Below are positions 9,197 to 17,850 of a DNA stretch of 64,000 nucleotides, piece after piece (positions within the stretch are counted from its first letter, which is position 1; every line of letters starts with the position of its first letter). Location of the stretch: positions 124,001 through 188,000 of the forward strand of contig SCVB01000096.1 in assembly GCA_004296955.1 (NCBI GenBank). The letters are read 5' to 3'. The notes under the pieces are model-generated. The model was given only the letters and a program-made list of their open reading frames with translations. It ran no database searches and had not been told where the DNA came from. The position numbers were made by a program, and so were the translations under genes. The DNA comes from Brevundimonas sp. GTDB lineage: Bacteria; Pseudomonadota; Alphaproteobacteria; Caulobacterales; Caulobacteraceae.

Positions 9197-9880
9197 TCAC
9201 GCGCAGAGCCATTCCAGACGCTGCCGCTGCAGCAGCCGCACCTGACGGCTCGACCGGGCCTCGATCATGCCCTGGGCCTGCAGTTGCGACAGGGTGCGCG
9301 AGACCGTGTGGATGGTGAGGCCGACATGGTCGGCGATGTCCTGCCGCGTCATGGGCAGGTCGATCGTCACGGCGTCGCCCAGCCGCTGGGCGAAATCCAG
9401 AAGGAATGCGGCGACCCGCTCGGTCGCCCCCTGCCGGGCCAGAATCAGGGCGTGGTCCTCGCTGCGCTGGAAGGCGCGGACGGTGACCTGCCAGAGGGCG
9501 CGGGCGAGGCCGATATCGGTGACGGCCCGGGCCGCCAGGTCCGTCCGCTCCATGGCCAGGGCGTCGACGTGGCACAGGGCCTCGGCGGTGGTCGCATGCT
9601 CCACCCCGGCCTCGAGACCGAGGTAGTCTCCCGGCAGATGGAAGCCGGTCACCTGCCGACGACCGTCGCTCAACAGCCTGTAGCTGATCACGGCGCCCCG
9701 CAGCACCCGGTAGACCAGTCGGACAGCGTCGCCCTGGTGAAACAGGATGTCGCCAGCCGCGAAGGGCGACCGGGGCGCGGCCGTGGCGGTTGTGAAGGCG
9801 CCGCAGAGATCACAGTCCGTGGCCGCGTCCGAAGTCGGAACAACGGCGTCCCGGGGTTCGCAATAGCGTAGGGCGGGCAT
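9197..9880 (-). CDS. fixK: FixK-type Crp/FNR transcriptional regulator
   Basis: A 227-residue Crp/FNR protein: cyclic-nucleotide-like beta roll (about 40-120), long dimer helix and C-terminal HTH. The recognition helix reads GLTIHTVSRTLSQLQ (187-201), with S194 and R195 at the usual contact positions but H191 where E. coli FNR has Glu209. Cysteines are C7, C23, C26, C103 and C226; C23-x2-C26 and C103 resemble FNR cluster ligands, but the third N-terminal Cys is displaced to position 7. It has a strong site, GGAGG-N5-ATG. FixLJ probably activates it, and it probably activates ccoN through the TTGCG box. Confidence 0.92.
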   Translation of the reverse strand: MPALRYCEPRDAVVPTSDAATDCDLCGAFTTATAAPRSPFAAGDILFHQGDAVRLVYRVLRGAVISYRLLSDGRRQVTGFHLPGDYLGLEAGVEHATTAEALCHVDALAMERTDLAARAVTDIGLARALWQVTVRAFQRSEDHALILARQGATERVAAFLLDFAQRLGDAVTIDLPMTRQDIADHVGLTIHTVSRTLSQLQAQGMIEARSSRQVRLLQRQRLEWLCA

Positions 9881-9950
9881 CGGAACCTCCGGTGAACTCA
9901 GTGCTGCAAACTAGGGCGGGCGGGCCCTGCGCCGATATTCGGGTGTGCTC

Positions 9951-9960
9951 CCTAGGGGAT
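9951..9960 (-). promoter_or_regulatory. Candidate FixJ-type element upstream of fixK
   Basis: On the fixK-coding strand this reads ATCCCCTAGG inside AAATCCCCTAGGGAGCA, about 70 bp upstream of the fixK ATG. A near-copy (ATCCCGTAGG) occurs 92 bp upstream of the alternative oxidase gene, in the same orientation. Two similar elements at the right distance in front of two genes next to fixLJ suggest a FixJ site. I do not have a verified FixJ consensus for this group, so this is pattern matching only. Confidence 0.4.
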
Positions 9961-9985
9961 TTCCCGGATGCCGCCGGCCGGCGGG

Positions 9986-11350
9986 TCAGACCGCCCGGGC
10001 GTGCCGTCCGCCGGCGGCGGGCAGGCCCGCGTCGAAACAGGCGGCCACCACCCGCATCAGCCGGTGGGCCTCGTCCGGAATGGTCACCCGGCGTCCCTCG
10101 ACCCGGCACAGGCCGTCGGCCTCAAGGGCCGCCGCCGCCTCCACCGCATCGTCCAGCGCGGCGGGATCGAAGCCCTGGCCGCGGCAGACCGCCTCCACGT
10201 CGACCGTCAGGTCGCACATCAGCCGCTCTATGACGGCCGCGCGCAGATCATCCCCGGCGTCCACGGGCAGGCCCCGCGCCGTCGGGAGTCGACCGGCCTC
10301 GATCGCGCGGCTCCACGCGTCGGTCGCGGCGGCGTTCTGGACGAAGCCTTCGGCGAATCGCCCGATCGAGGACGGGCCGACGGGCAGCAGCACCGGGGCT
10401 GGATCGTCCGTATAACCCTGGAAATTCCGGCGCAGGCGTCCGGTCGCGGCGGCCAGGGCGAGCGGGTCGCCCGGCAGGGCATAATGGTCCAGGCCGATGC
10501 GAAGATACCCCGCCGATCGCAGGGCGGCGTCGGCGGCCTCGGCCTGGGCCCAGCGTCCGTCCCCGTCAGCAAGGTCCGCCTCGTGGATCATGACCTGATG
10601 CTTCTTCATCCAGGGCACATGGGCGTAACCGAACACCGCGACCCGGTCGGGCCTCAGGGTCACCGCGGCCTCCGTCGAGGCCCTGACATTCTCCGGGGTC
10701 TGGCCCGGAAGCCCGTACATGAGGTCGAAATTGATCGCGCCTACGCCGACCTTGCGCAGCCGCTCGCTGGCGGCCGCGACCAGGTCGAAGGGCTGGATCC
10801 GGTTGACCAGCGCCTGGACGTCCGGATCGAAGGTCTGGACCCCCAGGCTCGCCCGCGTCACGCCCGCCTCCCCCGCCGCATCGATGAAGGCTTCCGACAG
10901 CATGCCGGGATCGAGCTCGGCTGCGACCTCGGCGCCGGGACGCAGGGCGAACCGGTCGGCCATGCGCCGGACAAGGGCCAGGAAGTCCTCGGGCGCCAGG
11001 GCGTTCGGACTGCCGCCGCCGAAATGGAGGTGGGCGGCGCCGGCGTGCGGGCCGATGGCGTCCGCCCACAGGTCGACTTCCAGCATCAGGGTACGGAAGA
11101 AGGTCCGGACCCGGTCGTAGTCGTGGACGACGCTGGTGTGACAGCCGCAGTACCAGCACAGCCGCTTGCAAAAGGGCACGTGGACATAGGCCGAAATGGT
11201 CTGGTCGGCGCGAGTGGTCGCCAGCCAGGCGCGCGCCTCCGCCTCCCCGACGCCGGCCCCGAAGGCGACCGCCGTCGGATAGCTGGTGTAGCGAGGCAGG
11301 TTGCGTTCGGCGTGGGGGCGCCAGGCGGGGGAAAGGGCGAGGGACGACAT
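9986..11350 (-). CDS. hemN: HemN, oxygen-independent coproporphyrinogen III dehydrogenase
   Basis: A 454-residue radical-SAM enzyme that oxidatively decarboxylates coproporphyrinogen III to protoporphyrinogen IX without O2. The cluster motif is C61-x3-C65-x2-C68 in HVPFCKRLCWYCGCH, followed by HFGGGSPNAL, the SAM-binding Gly-rich segment, and the HemN C-terminal domain. The start at MSSLALSPAW fits the family; the frame stays open 20 codons upstream into the end of the preceding gene. It lies 25 nt after the alternative oxidase gene on the same strand, so the two are probably co-transcribed. It supplies haem when oxygen is scarce. Confidence 0.95.
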   Translation of the reverse strand: MSSLALSPAWRPHAERNLPRYTSYPTAVAFGAGVGEAEARAWLATTRADQTISAYVHVPFCKRLCWYCGCHTSVVHDYDRVRTFFRTLMLEVDLWADAIGPHAGAAHLHFGGGSPNALAPEDFLALVRRMADRFALRPGAEVAAELDPGMLSEAFIDAAGEAGVTRASLGVQTFDPDVQALVNRIQPFDLVAAASERLRKVGVGAINFDLMYGLPGQTPENVRASTEAAVTLRPDRVAVFGYAHVPWMKKHQVMIHEADLADGDGRWAQAEAADAALRSAGYLRIGLDHYALPGDPLALAAATGRLRRNFQGYTDDPAPVLLPVGPSSIGRFAEGFVQNAAATDAWSRAIEAGRLPTARGLPVDAGDDLRAAVIERLMCDLTVDVEAVCRGQGFDPAALDDAVEAAAALEADGLCRVEGRRVTIPDEAHRLMRVVAACFDAGLPAAGGRHARAV

Positions 11351-11375
11351 GCAGGAATCCGGTGCGCTGCGGCTG

Positions 11376-12065
11376 TTACGCCGCCGCCTTCCAGTTGGGC
11401 TGCAGTTCAACGTGTTGCGGGCAGGGCGCGATGGCGATCGGCGCGGCGCCGGTCAGCTCGTTGGCGAAGCCATGATTGACGTCGCGGTGGTGGGCTTCGT
11501 CCGCCCGGACCACGAGCACCACGTCACGCAGGGTCGCATCGGCCGGCAGGTTCCAGTAGCGGCGGGCGATTTCCGGCGCAGGCACGTTCGGGCTGCGGCC
11601 CTCGTCGATCTCGGCCAGATAGTGGGTGTAGCTGATGACCGCCTCTTCCTCGAAATAGCCAACCACCCGGTGCGCCGTCTTGGCCGAAACGAGATAGAGG
11701 CCGAAGAAGAAGAGATAGAAGACCCACTGCACCGCGATCACCACGAAGCGTTCGAACAGGGTGGGATGGCTGATCTCGATGAAGGTCATCAGATGCATCC
11801 GCTCATTCTCCGCCTCGTCCATAAGGGTGCGGATCCAGCCGTTGTCGTCCTTCATCCGGCGCAGCGCCTTCAGATGGTTCAGCGTCGCGCCGACCATGCC
11901 GGGCACGGCGGCGACCGTTTCCAGAACGATCGCGCGGTGTCCGTAGCGTTTGGCGAAGAAGGTGTCGGCGAAGAAGCGCAGCGCCTTGACGAAACCCAGG
12001 GCTGTGCGGTCCGACAGCCCCCGGGGCGCGTGGTGGACGGAGAGGTCGACGAGGGGAAGGGTCAT
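11376..12065 (-). CDS. aox: Alternative oxidase (cyanide-insensitive ubiquinol oxidase)
   Basis: A 229-residue di-iron membrane protein with the four alternative oxidase signatures: [11 protein letters not shown] (E49), NERMHL (E88, H91), FEEEAV (E139/E140) and [11 protein letters not shown] (E190, H193). A hydrophobic hairpin sits near residues 107-127. It oxidises ubiquinol and reduces O2 to water without proton pumping. The ATG follows CGGAAG with 6-nt spacing; the longer open frame upstream is not coding. It is divergent from fixL across about 115 bp and is followed by hemN. Bacterial copies are scattered across alphaproteobacteria, and its placement here suggests oxygen-dependent control. 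Confidence 0.93.
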   Translation of the reverse strand: MTLPLVDLSVHHAPRGLSDRTALGFVKALRFFADTFFAKRYGHRAIVLETVAAVPGMVGATLNHLKALRRMKDDNGWIRTLMDEAENERMHLMTFIEISHPTLFERFVVIAVQWVFYLFFFGLYLVSAKTAHRVVGYFEEEAVISYTHYLAEIDEGRSPNVPAPEIARRYWNLPADATLRDVVLVVRADEAHHRDVNHGFANELTGAAPIAIAPCPQHVELQPNWKAAA

Positions 12066-12156
12066 GGCGGCTTCCGTAAGCTTGGAACTGGTGGGCCTCG
12101 GGCCCGATGACGCCGGAGTAGCCGTCGCTCGCCTCTGGCGAAATCCGGGGGTTTCA

Positions 12157-12166
12157 CCTACGGGAT
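12157..12166 (-). promoter_or_regulatory. Second copy of the candidate FixJ-type element, upstream of aox
   Basis: On the aox-coding strand this reads ATCCCGTAGG in ACATCCCGTAGGTGAAA, matching the element upstream of fixK at most positions. It is 92 bp from the aox ATG but only 15 bp from the fixL ATG on the other strand. An activator site for aox is therefore more likely than one for fixL, although binding here could also repress fixL. Confidence 0.35.
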
Positions 12167-12181
12167 GTTGCGGAGACGACC

Positions 12182-13702
12182 ATGACCGACATCGCGGAAC
12201 AGACGCGGGAGACGCGAACGCCGTGGGACTGGATGCTGGCGACCCGGCATACCGGCTACGGACTGACCGCGGCGGTGCTGGGCGCCGCGGGCGGACTGGC
12301 CCTGCGTCTCGCCATGGTCCCCTCGCTGGAAGGCCGGCTGACGCTTCTCTACTTCGTTCCCGGCATTGTGGTGGCCGCGGCCCTGGGCGGCGCCGTCCCC
12401 GGCGCCGTGGCGACGGCGCTGGGCCTTGCTTGCGGGATTTACGTCTCATGGTCAGCGGGCGCGCTGCTCATGGGAGACGCGGCCAACATCATCCTCTTCC
12501 TCTTGCTCGGCGCGGTGGTCGCCGGCGGCGGAGAGGCCTTCCAGAACATGCGATCGAGGGCCGCGGCGGTGAATCGCGACCTTCGCGCACGCGAGGCGCA
12601 TCTGCAGTCCATCCTCGCCACCGTGCCCGACGCCATGATCGTGATCACCGAGCGCGGGATGATGCAGTCCTTCAGCCCCACGGCCGAACGCCTGTTCGGC
12701 TGGCGGTCCGACGAGGTGATCGGCCGGAACGTGAAGATGCTCATGCCCGAACCCTACCAGGAGCAGCATGACGGCTACCTCGATCGTTACCTGACCACTG
12801 GCGAACGGCGGATCATCGGATTTGGTCGGGTCGTGGTCGGCGAACGCAAGGACGGGTCGACCTTCCCGATGGAGCTGGCGGTCGGCGAGATGATCTCCGG
12901 CGAGCAGCGGTTTTTCACCGGCTTCGTCCGCGACCTCAGCGAGCGGCAGCAGACCGAGCAGCGGCTGCAGGAGCTGCAGTCGGAGCTGGTGCACATCTCG
13001 CGCCTGACCGCCATGGGAGAGATGGCCTCCGCCCTCGCGCACGAGCTGAACCAGCCGCTGTCGGCCATGGCCAACTATCTGAAGGGGTCGCTGCGTCTGC
13101 TGGACGCCGAGACGATCGCCCGGGTTCGCCTGCGGGACGCCATCCAGAAGGCCGGCGACCAGGCCATGCGGGCCGGCGACATCATCCGTCGCCTGCGTGA
13201 TTTCGTCGCCCGGGGAGAGGCCGAGCGACGGGTCGAAAGCCTGCCCAAACTGATCGAGGAGGCCAGCGCCCTGGCCCTGGTCGGCGCCAAGGAACACGGC
13301 GTCCGCGTGCTTTTCCGCTTCTCCCCGGAGGTCGACCTGGTCCTGGCCGACAAGGTCCAGATCCAGCAGGTCGCTCTCAATCTGATCCGCAACGCCATGG
13401 AGGCCATGGACGAGAGCCCGCGGAAGGTCCTCGATATCCGGATCGATCCCGCAGCCGACGATCAGGCCCAGGTGACGGTCGCCGACACCGGCTCGGGCAT
13501 CAGCCCAGAGATCGCAGGGCAGTTGTTCCAGCCCTTCGTCACCACCAAGAGGACCGGGATGGGCGTCGGCCTGTCCATTTCACGGACGATCATCGAAGCC
13601 CACGGCGGACGCATCTGGGCGGAGGAAAATCCGGGCGGCGGCACCCGATTCTGCTTTACGTTGCGTTCGGTAGGAGAAGAGGAGCTATCCGATGGCGAAT
13701 GA
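12182..13702 (+). CDS. fixL: FixL, haem-PAS oxygen-sensing histidine kinase
   Basis: A 506-residue membrane sensor kinase. Residues about 28-115 form a hydrophobic N-terminal region of roughly four helices. A single PAS domain (about 135-250) carries the FixL haem pocket: proximal H196 ([12 protein letters not shown]) and distal-side R216 ([15 protein letters not shown]). The kinase core has H287 ([13 protein letters not shown]), the N box [18 protein letters not shown] and [16 protein letters not shown]. When O2 dissociates from haem the kinase becomes active and phosphorylates FixJ. The start follows GGAG with 7-nt spacing. It overlaps fixJ by 11 nt. Confidence 0.96.
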   Translation: MTDIAEQTRETRTPWDWMLATRHTGYGLTAAVLGAAGGLALRLAMVPSLEGRLTLLYFVPGIVVAAALGGAVPGAVATALGLACGIYVSWSAGALLMGDAANIILFLLLGAVVAGGGEAFQNMRSRAAAVNRDLRAREAHLQSILATVPDAMIVITERGMMQSFSPTAERLFGWRSDEVIGRNVKMLMPEPYQEQHDGYLDRYLTTGERRIIGFGRVVVGERKDGSTFPMELAVGEMISGEQRFFTGFVRDLSERQQTEQRLQELQSELVHISRLTAMGEMASALAHELNQPLSAMANYLKGSLRLLDAETIARVRLRDAIQKAGDQAMRAGDIIRRLRDFVARGEAERRVESLPKLIEEASALALVGAKEHGVRVLFRFSPEVDLVLADKVQIQQVALNLIRNAMEAMDESPRKVLDIRIDPAADDQAQVTVADTGSGISPEIAGQLFQPFVTTKRTGMGVGLSISRTIIEAHGGRIWAEENPGGGTRFCFTLRSVGEEELSDGE

Positions 13703-14303
13703 GCCGGTCGTCCATGTAGTCGACGATGATGCGGGGATCCGGGATTCTCTCGCTTTCCTGCTGGATACAGCGGACTTCATCTCGAGAACCTATGAGTCCG
13801 CCGCCGCCTTGCTGGCCCGCGCCGACAGGCTGGAAGCGGGATGCATCGTCACCGATGTCCGCATGCCGGACATGAACGGCCTCGAGATGGTTCGGCGACT
13901 GACGGCCATGGGCGTGCGGCACCCGGTCATCGTGATGACCGGCCACGCCGACGTGCCGCTCGCAATCGAGGCGGTCCGGGCCGGGGTCAAGGATTTCATC
14001 GAAAAGCCGTTCGACGACGAGGCCCTGCTCGCCTCGATCCAGATCGCCCTCGCGGATCAGGTCGGGACCACGGAGCATGAGGGACGGGACGCCGAGGTGC
14101 TGGAACGGCTCGCCTCCCTGTCCGCTCGCGAGCGCCAGGTGCTGGACGGTCTGGTCGCCGGCCACGCCAACAAGGTCATCGCCTACGATCTCGAGATCAG
14201 TCCGCGGACTGTCGAGGTCTACCGCGCCAACGTCATGACCAAGATGCAGGCCCGCAGCCTGTCGGAACTGGTGCGAATGACCATCCTCGTCCAGCGGCCC
14301 TGA
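13692..14303 (+). CDS. fixJ: FixJ, LuxR-type response regulator
   Basis: A 203-residue response regulator. The receiver domain (1-120) has the DDD acidic pocket at 11-13, phospho-acceptor D55 ([12 protein letters not shown]) and the Lys in DFIEKPF. The C-terminal LuxR helix-turn-helix is in [43 protein letters not shown]. The start follows an AGGAG-type site within fixL and is translationally coupled to it. Phospho-FixJ is expected to activate fixK, and possibly aox-hemN. Confidence 0.95.
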   Translation: MANEPVVHVVDDDAGIRDSLAFLLDTADFISRTYESAAALLARADRLEAGCIVTDVRMPDMNGLEMVRRLTAMGVRHPVIVMTGHADVPLAIEAVRAGVKDFIEKPFDDEALLASIQIALADQVGTTEHEGRDAEVLERLASLSARERQVLDGLVAGHANKVIAYDLEISPRTVEVYRANVMTKMQARSLSELVRMTILVQRP

Positions 14304-14387
14304 GTCCGCCCCGCTCCGGGGATTACCGGAGGTGACCGGCGCAGGCTGAGGTGGGAGACCCTTCCCATTGTCGCGAGGTCCATTCCG

Positions 14388-15614
14388 ATGTTCGACTACC
14401 AGGCCGCATTCGAGACCGCTGTTGAGCAGGTCAGGGGCGAGGGGCGCTATCGCGTCTTCGCCGATCTGAAGCGCGTGCGCGGCCAGTTCCCGAAAGCCAT
14501 CCGCCGCCGCGAGGACGGCTCCGAGCAGGACGTCATCGTCTGGTGCTCGAACGACTACCTCGGCATGGGCCAGCATCCGGCCGTGCTGGAGGCCATGCAG
14601 GCCGAGATCGAGACGGTCGGCGCCGGGGCCGGCGGCACCCGCAACATCTCCGGCACGACGCGCTCGGCCGTCGACCTCGAAGCCGAGCTGGCGAGCTGGC
14701 ACCAGAAGGAAGCGGCGCTTCTGTTCACGTCGGGCTATGTGGCCAATGAGGCGACCCTGACCACCCTGCAGCGCATCCTGCCGGGGCTGATCATCTTCTC
14801 CGACAGCCTGAACCACGCCTCGATGATCGCCGGCATCCGCAACGGCGGCTGCGAGCGGCACATCTTCGCCCACAACGATCTCGAGCATCTCGAGGCCCTG
14901 CTGCGCGACGCGCCGGCCGATGCGCCCAAGCTGATCGCCTTCGAGAGCGTCTATTCCATGGACGGCGACATCGCCGACCTCGCCGGCACCATCGCCCTGG
15001 CCCGCAAATACAACGCCCTGACCTATCTGGACGAGGTCCATGCCGTCGGCCTCTATGGCGAAACCGGCGCGGGCGTGGCCGAGCGCGACGGGGTGCTGGA
15101 CGGGATCGACATCGTCGAATGCACCCTCGGCAAGGCCATCGGCGTCATGGGCGGCTACATCGCCGCCGACGCGGTAATCATCGACGCCGTGCGCAGCTGG
15201 GCCTCGGGCTTCATCTTCACCACCAGCCTGCCCCCGGCCCTGACCGCCGGGGCCCTGGCCTCGGTGCGCTGGCTCAAGGCCCACCCCGAGGTGCGCGACG
15301 CCCACCAGGAGCGCGCCGCGGCCCTCAAGGCCCGCTTCAAGGCCGCCGGCATTCCGGTGATGGACTCGGTCAGCCATATCGTGCCGGTCTTCGTCGGCGA
15401 TCCGGTTCACGCCAAGATGATCTCGGACATGCTGCTGGAAGAGCACGGCGTCTACGTCCAGCCGATCAACTATCCGACCGTGCCCAAGGGCACCGAACGG
15501 CTGCGCTTCACGCCCTCGCCCAACCACACCGACGCCATGATGGACGACCTCGTCCGCGCCATGGACCGGCTGTGGACCCACTGCAATGTGGCGCGGATGC
15601 CCGTCGCCGCCTGA
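14388..15614 (+). CDS. hemA: HemA, 5-aminolevulinate synthase
   Basis: A 408-residue PLP enzyme of the alpha-oxoamine synthase family, normal in length. It condenses glycine with succinyl-CoA to 5-aminolevulinate, the first step of haem synthesis in alphaproteobacteria. Visible marks are WCSNDYLGMGQHP, the glycine-rich GAGAGGTRNISGT, DEVHAVGLYG (PLP Asp) and the Schiff-base Lys K249 (ECTLGKAIGVMGGY). It lies 84 bp after fixJ on the same strand with a GAGG site; I see no TTGA/TTGCG-type box in that gap, so it may be read through from fixLJ or have a housekeeping promoter. Confidence 0.96.
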   Translation: MFDYQAAFETAVEQVRGEGRYRVFADLKRVRGQFPKAIRRREDGSEQDVIVWCSNDYLGMGQHPAVLEAMQAEIETVGAGAGGTRNISGTTRSAVDLEAELASWHQKEAALLFTSGYVANEATLTTLQRILPGLIIFSDSLNHASMIAGIRNGGCERHIFAHNDLEHLEALLRDAPADAPKLIAFESVYSMDGDIADLAGTIALARKYNALTYLDEVHAVGLYGETGAGVAERDGVLDGIDIVECTLGKAIGVMGGYIAADAVIIDAVRSWASGFIFTTSLPPALTAGALASVRWLKAHPEVRDAHQERAAALKARFKAAGIPVMDSVSHIVPVFVGDPVHAKMISDMLLEEHGVYVQPINYPTVPKGTERLRFTPSPNHTDAMMDDLVRAMDRLWTHCNVARMPVAA

Positions 15615-15628
15615 TCCGGGCCGCCCCG

Positions 15629-16882
15629 TCAGCGACCGGCCGGGCCGAACCGCTCGATGCGGAACGGCGTCAGATCGATCGCCGGCCCGGCCCCCTCGGC
15701 CAGCGCCGTGGTCAGTTCGGCGGTGACCGCCGCCATGGTCAGGCCGAGGTGCTGGTGGCCGAAGGCGTAGAGGATGCGCGGATCCCGCTCCAGCCGACCG
15801 ATGGCGGGCAGATAGTCCGGCAGTGTGGGTCGCGGCCCGACCCAGCGGTCCGGACCGGGTGAGAAGCGAATGCCGAGGTCGCCCAGCCGTCGTTCCAGAT
15901 AGCGCCATTTGCGCGGGTCGCCCGGCGCGTCGGGCGATCCGAACTCGACGAAGCTGGAGGCCCGCAGGCCGCTCGTGAAGCACGACACCACCATCGCATG
16001 CTCCTCGAACACCGTCGGCGGCAGGGCCGCGTCCCAGCCGTGCTCGGCGCTCTGCACCGAATAGCCGCGCTCGCCGATCACCGGCGCCTCTGCGCCGAGG
16101 TCTCGCATCAGCCGCCCCGCCCACGCCCCGGCGGCGACCAGCGCGCCCTCGGCCTCACGCACGCCGCCGCAGTCGAGGTGGGCGATCACACGGTCCCCGG
16201 TCGCCAAGCGGGCGACACGGGCATGGATGACTTCTCCGCCGTGCGACCTGAAGGCGGCCATCAGGGCGTCGCGGGCGGCCTGGGGTTCGCTGACCTGGGC
16301 GGTGCCGGAAAAACGAATGCCGGCGACGGGCGCGCGGGTCATCACAGCGGCATAGGGCGCGAGGTCGTCAGGCCTCATCGACAGAAAGGCGGCGCTGCCC
16401 GTCGCCGCCCGTTCCCAACCCTTGAGGCCCTTCTCGGCCGCCCGCTCCGACATCCAGACCACCGCATGCCCGTCACGGCCGACGACGTCCGGGGCGCCTG
16501 AAAACTCCGCCAGCCGCCGCCACGCCGGCAGGGCGTGGGCGAGGATGGCGGTCAGGGCCGCCTGCCCCCGCGCGTGCCGGGCCGGGTCGGAGGCGGCGAT
16601 GAAGCGCAGCGCCCAGGGCCCCCAGAGACCGGCGTCCCGCCAGCGGAAGTCCAGCGGACCGCCGAGGCCGAACAGTCGTCCCGGAAAGGTCCGCAGGCTC
16701 TCCCGCGACGCCAGGGGAGACACCTGTTCGGCCGCGATATGGCCGATGTTGCCGAAGGAGGCGGCGCGGCGCGGATCGCCCGGATCGATCAGGGTCACGG
16801 CGAAGCCCGCCGCCTGCAGCCGCAGCGCCGAGGCGGCCCCGACCAGGCCGCCGCCGATGACGAGATAGGACTTGGGTTGCAT
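15629..16882 (-). CDS. FAD-dependent D-amino-acid dehydrogenase, likely D-hydroxyproline dehydrogenase
   Basis: A 417-residue DadA-type flavoprotein. The dinucleotide-binding motif VIGGGLVGAASALRLQAAG is at residues 8-26, followed by AASFGNIGHIA, which is characteristic of the D-hydroxyproline dehydrogenase/DadA group, and the C-terminal FAD segment YAFGHQHLGLTMAAVTAEL. Its neighbours are the epimerase and deaminase of the trans-4-hydroxy-L-proline pathway. I therefore infer oxidation of cis-4-hydroxy-D-proline to pyrroline-4-hydroxy-2-carboxylate, with electrons passed to the respiratory chain. It is divergent from the deaminase gene, with a perfect palindrome 26 bp upstream of its start. 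A general D-amino-acid dehydrogenase is the alternative. Confidence 0.85.
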   Translation of the reverse strand: MQPKSYLVIGGGLVGAASALRLQAAGFAVTLIDPGDPRRAASFGNIGHIAAEQVSPLASRESLRTFPGRLFGLGGPLDFRWRDAGLWGPWALRFIAASDPARHARGQAALTAILAHALPAWRRLAEFSGAPDVVGRDGHAVVWMSERAAEKGLKGWERAATGSAAFLSMRPDDLAPYAAVMTRAPVAGIRFSGTAQVSEPQAARDALMAAFRSHGGEVIHARVARLATGDRVIAHLDCGGVREAEGALVAAGAWAGRLMRDLGAEAPVIGERGYSVQSAEHGWDAALPPTVFEEHAMVVSCFTSGLRASSFVEFGSPDAPGDPRKWRYLERRLGDLGIRFSPGPDRWVGPRPTLPDYLPAIGRLERDPRILYAFGHQHLGLTMAAVTAELTTALAEGAGPAIDLTPFRIERFGPAGR

Positions 16883-16908
16883 CGGACTCCCGTTGCCTCG
16901 ACCTCAGG

Positions 16909-16920
16909 ATCGTATACGAT
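16909..16920. promoter_or_regulatory. GntR operator, copy 1 (perfect 12-bp palindrome)
   Basis: ATCGTATACGAT is fully self-complementary and contains the GT-N3/4-AC core of GntR/FadR-type operators. It sits in the divergent gap between the D-hydroxyproline dehydrogenase gene (26 bp from its ATG) and the deaminase gene (31 bp from its ATG). The identical 12-mer occurs again at 20701. Position close to both starts suggests repression relieved by a pathway metabolite. Confidence 0.8.
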
Positions 16921-16951
16921 AATGGCTTAAGCTGTTGGAAGCGAGGACCCG

Positions 16952-17848
16952 ATGTCGATTTCCTGGGAGGGCGTGATCCCCGCCGCCACCACGCAGTTCG
17001 CGGCGGATTTCTCGATCGATTTCGACTCCACCGCCACAGTGCAGGACGGGTTGATCCGCGACGGCGTCCACGGTCTGATCGTCATGGGCACGGTGGGCGA
17101 GAACAACTCGCTCGACGCCGATGAGAAGCGCGCCATGCTCGCGGCGACAGTGAAGACTGTGGCCGGGCGCGTGCCGGTGATCGCCGGGGTGGCCGAGCTG
17201 GACACCCGCCGCGCGGCGGCCTTCGCGCGCGACGCGGAGGCCCTCGGCGCCGACGGGCTGATGGTCCTGCCGGCCATGGTATATGTGCCGACCCAGGCCG
17301 AGCTGGCGGCCCATTTCCGCACCGTCGCCGAGGCCACCGGCCTGCCGATCATGCTCTACAACAACCCGCCGGCCTATCGGGTCAGCATCGGCTTCGAGGC
17401 CCTGCACGCGCTGTCGGACCTGCCCAATGTCGTCGCCCTCAAGGAGAGCGCGCCGGACACCCGCCGCTTCACCGACCTGCTCAACGAGTTCGGCGATCGC
17501 TATGTCCTGTTCGCCGGGCTGGACGACGTCGCGCTGGAAGGCCTGATGCTCGGCGCGCAGGGGTGGGTCTCCGGCCTGACCAACGCCTTCCCGAAGGAAT
17601 CGCTGGCTCTCTGGGACGCGTTCAAGCGCGGCGACATGCAGACCGCCCTGGCCATCTACCGCTGGTTCATGCCTCTGCTTCACCTCGACGCAGACCATGA
17701 CCTGGTCCAGTCGATCAAGATCGCCGAACAGGTCATGGGACGCGGCCACGAGCGGGTCCGCCCGCCGCGGCATCCGCTGGTCGGCGCCCGCCGGGCCGAG
17801 GTGATCGCCATGGTCGAGAAGGCCGCCGCCACCCGCCCGGTCCTCTAG
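16952..17848 (+). CDS. 1-pyrroline-4-hydroxy-2-carboxylate deaminase (DHDPS family)
   Basis: A 298-residue TIM-barrel lyase of the dihydrodipicolinate synthase/NAL family. The Schiff-base Lys is K164 (VVALKESAPDTRR), the general Tyr is Y136 (IMLYNNPP), and the substrate-carboxylate loop is GTVGENNSL at 46-54. In hydroxyproline clusters this family deaminates pyrroline-4-hydroxy-2-carboxylate to 2-oxoglutarate semialdehyde (EC 3.5.4.22). The start follows GCGAGG. It is followed two bases later by the epimerase, forming an operon with it and the GntR gene. True dapA is less likely given the context. Confidence 0.88.
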   Translation: MSISWEGVIPAATTQFAADFSIDFDSTATVQDGLIRDGVHGLIVMGTVGENNSLDADEKRAMLAATVKTVAGRVPVIAGVAELDTRRAAAFARDAEALGADGLMVLPAMVYVPTQAELAAHFRTVAEATGLPIMLYNNPPAYRVSIGFEALHALSDLPNVVALKESAPDTRRFTDLLNEFGDRYVLFAGLDDVALEGLMLGAQGWVSGLTNAFPKESLALWDAFKRGDMQTALAIYRWFMPLLHLDADHDLVQSIKIAEQVMGRGHERVRPPRHPLVGARRAEVIAMVEKAAATRPVL

Positions 17849-17850
17849 CC

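Noticed and set aside
13656..16124. 822-codon open frame on the minus strand across fixJ and hemA
   Set aside because: It runs antisense to genes with full catalytic motifs and overlaps the dehydrogenase gene; no domain is recognisable.
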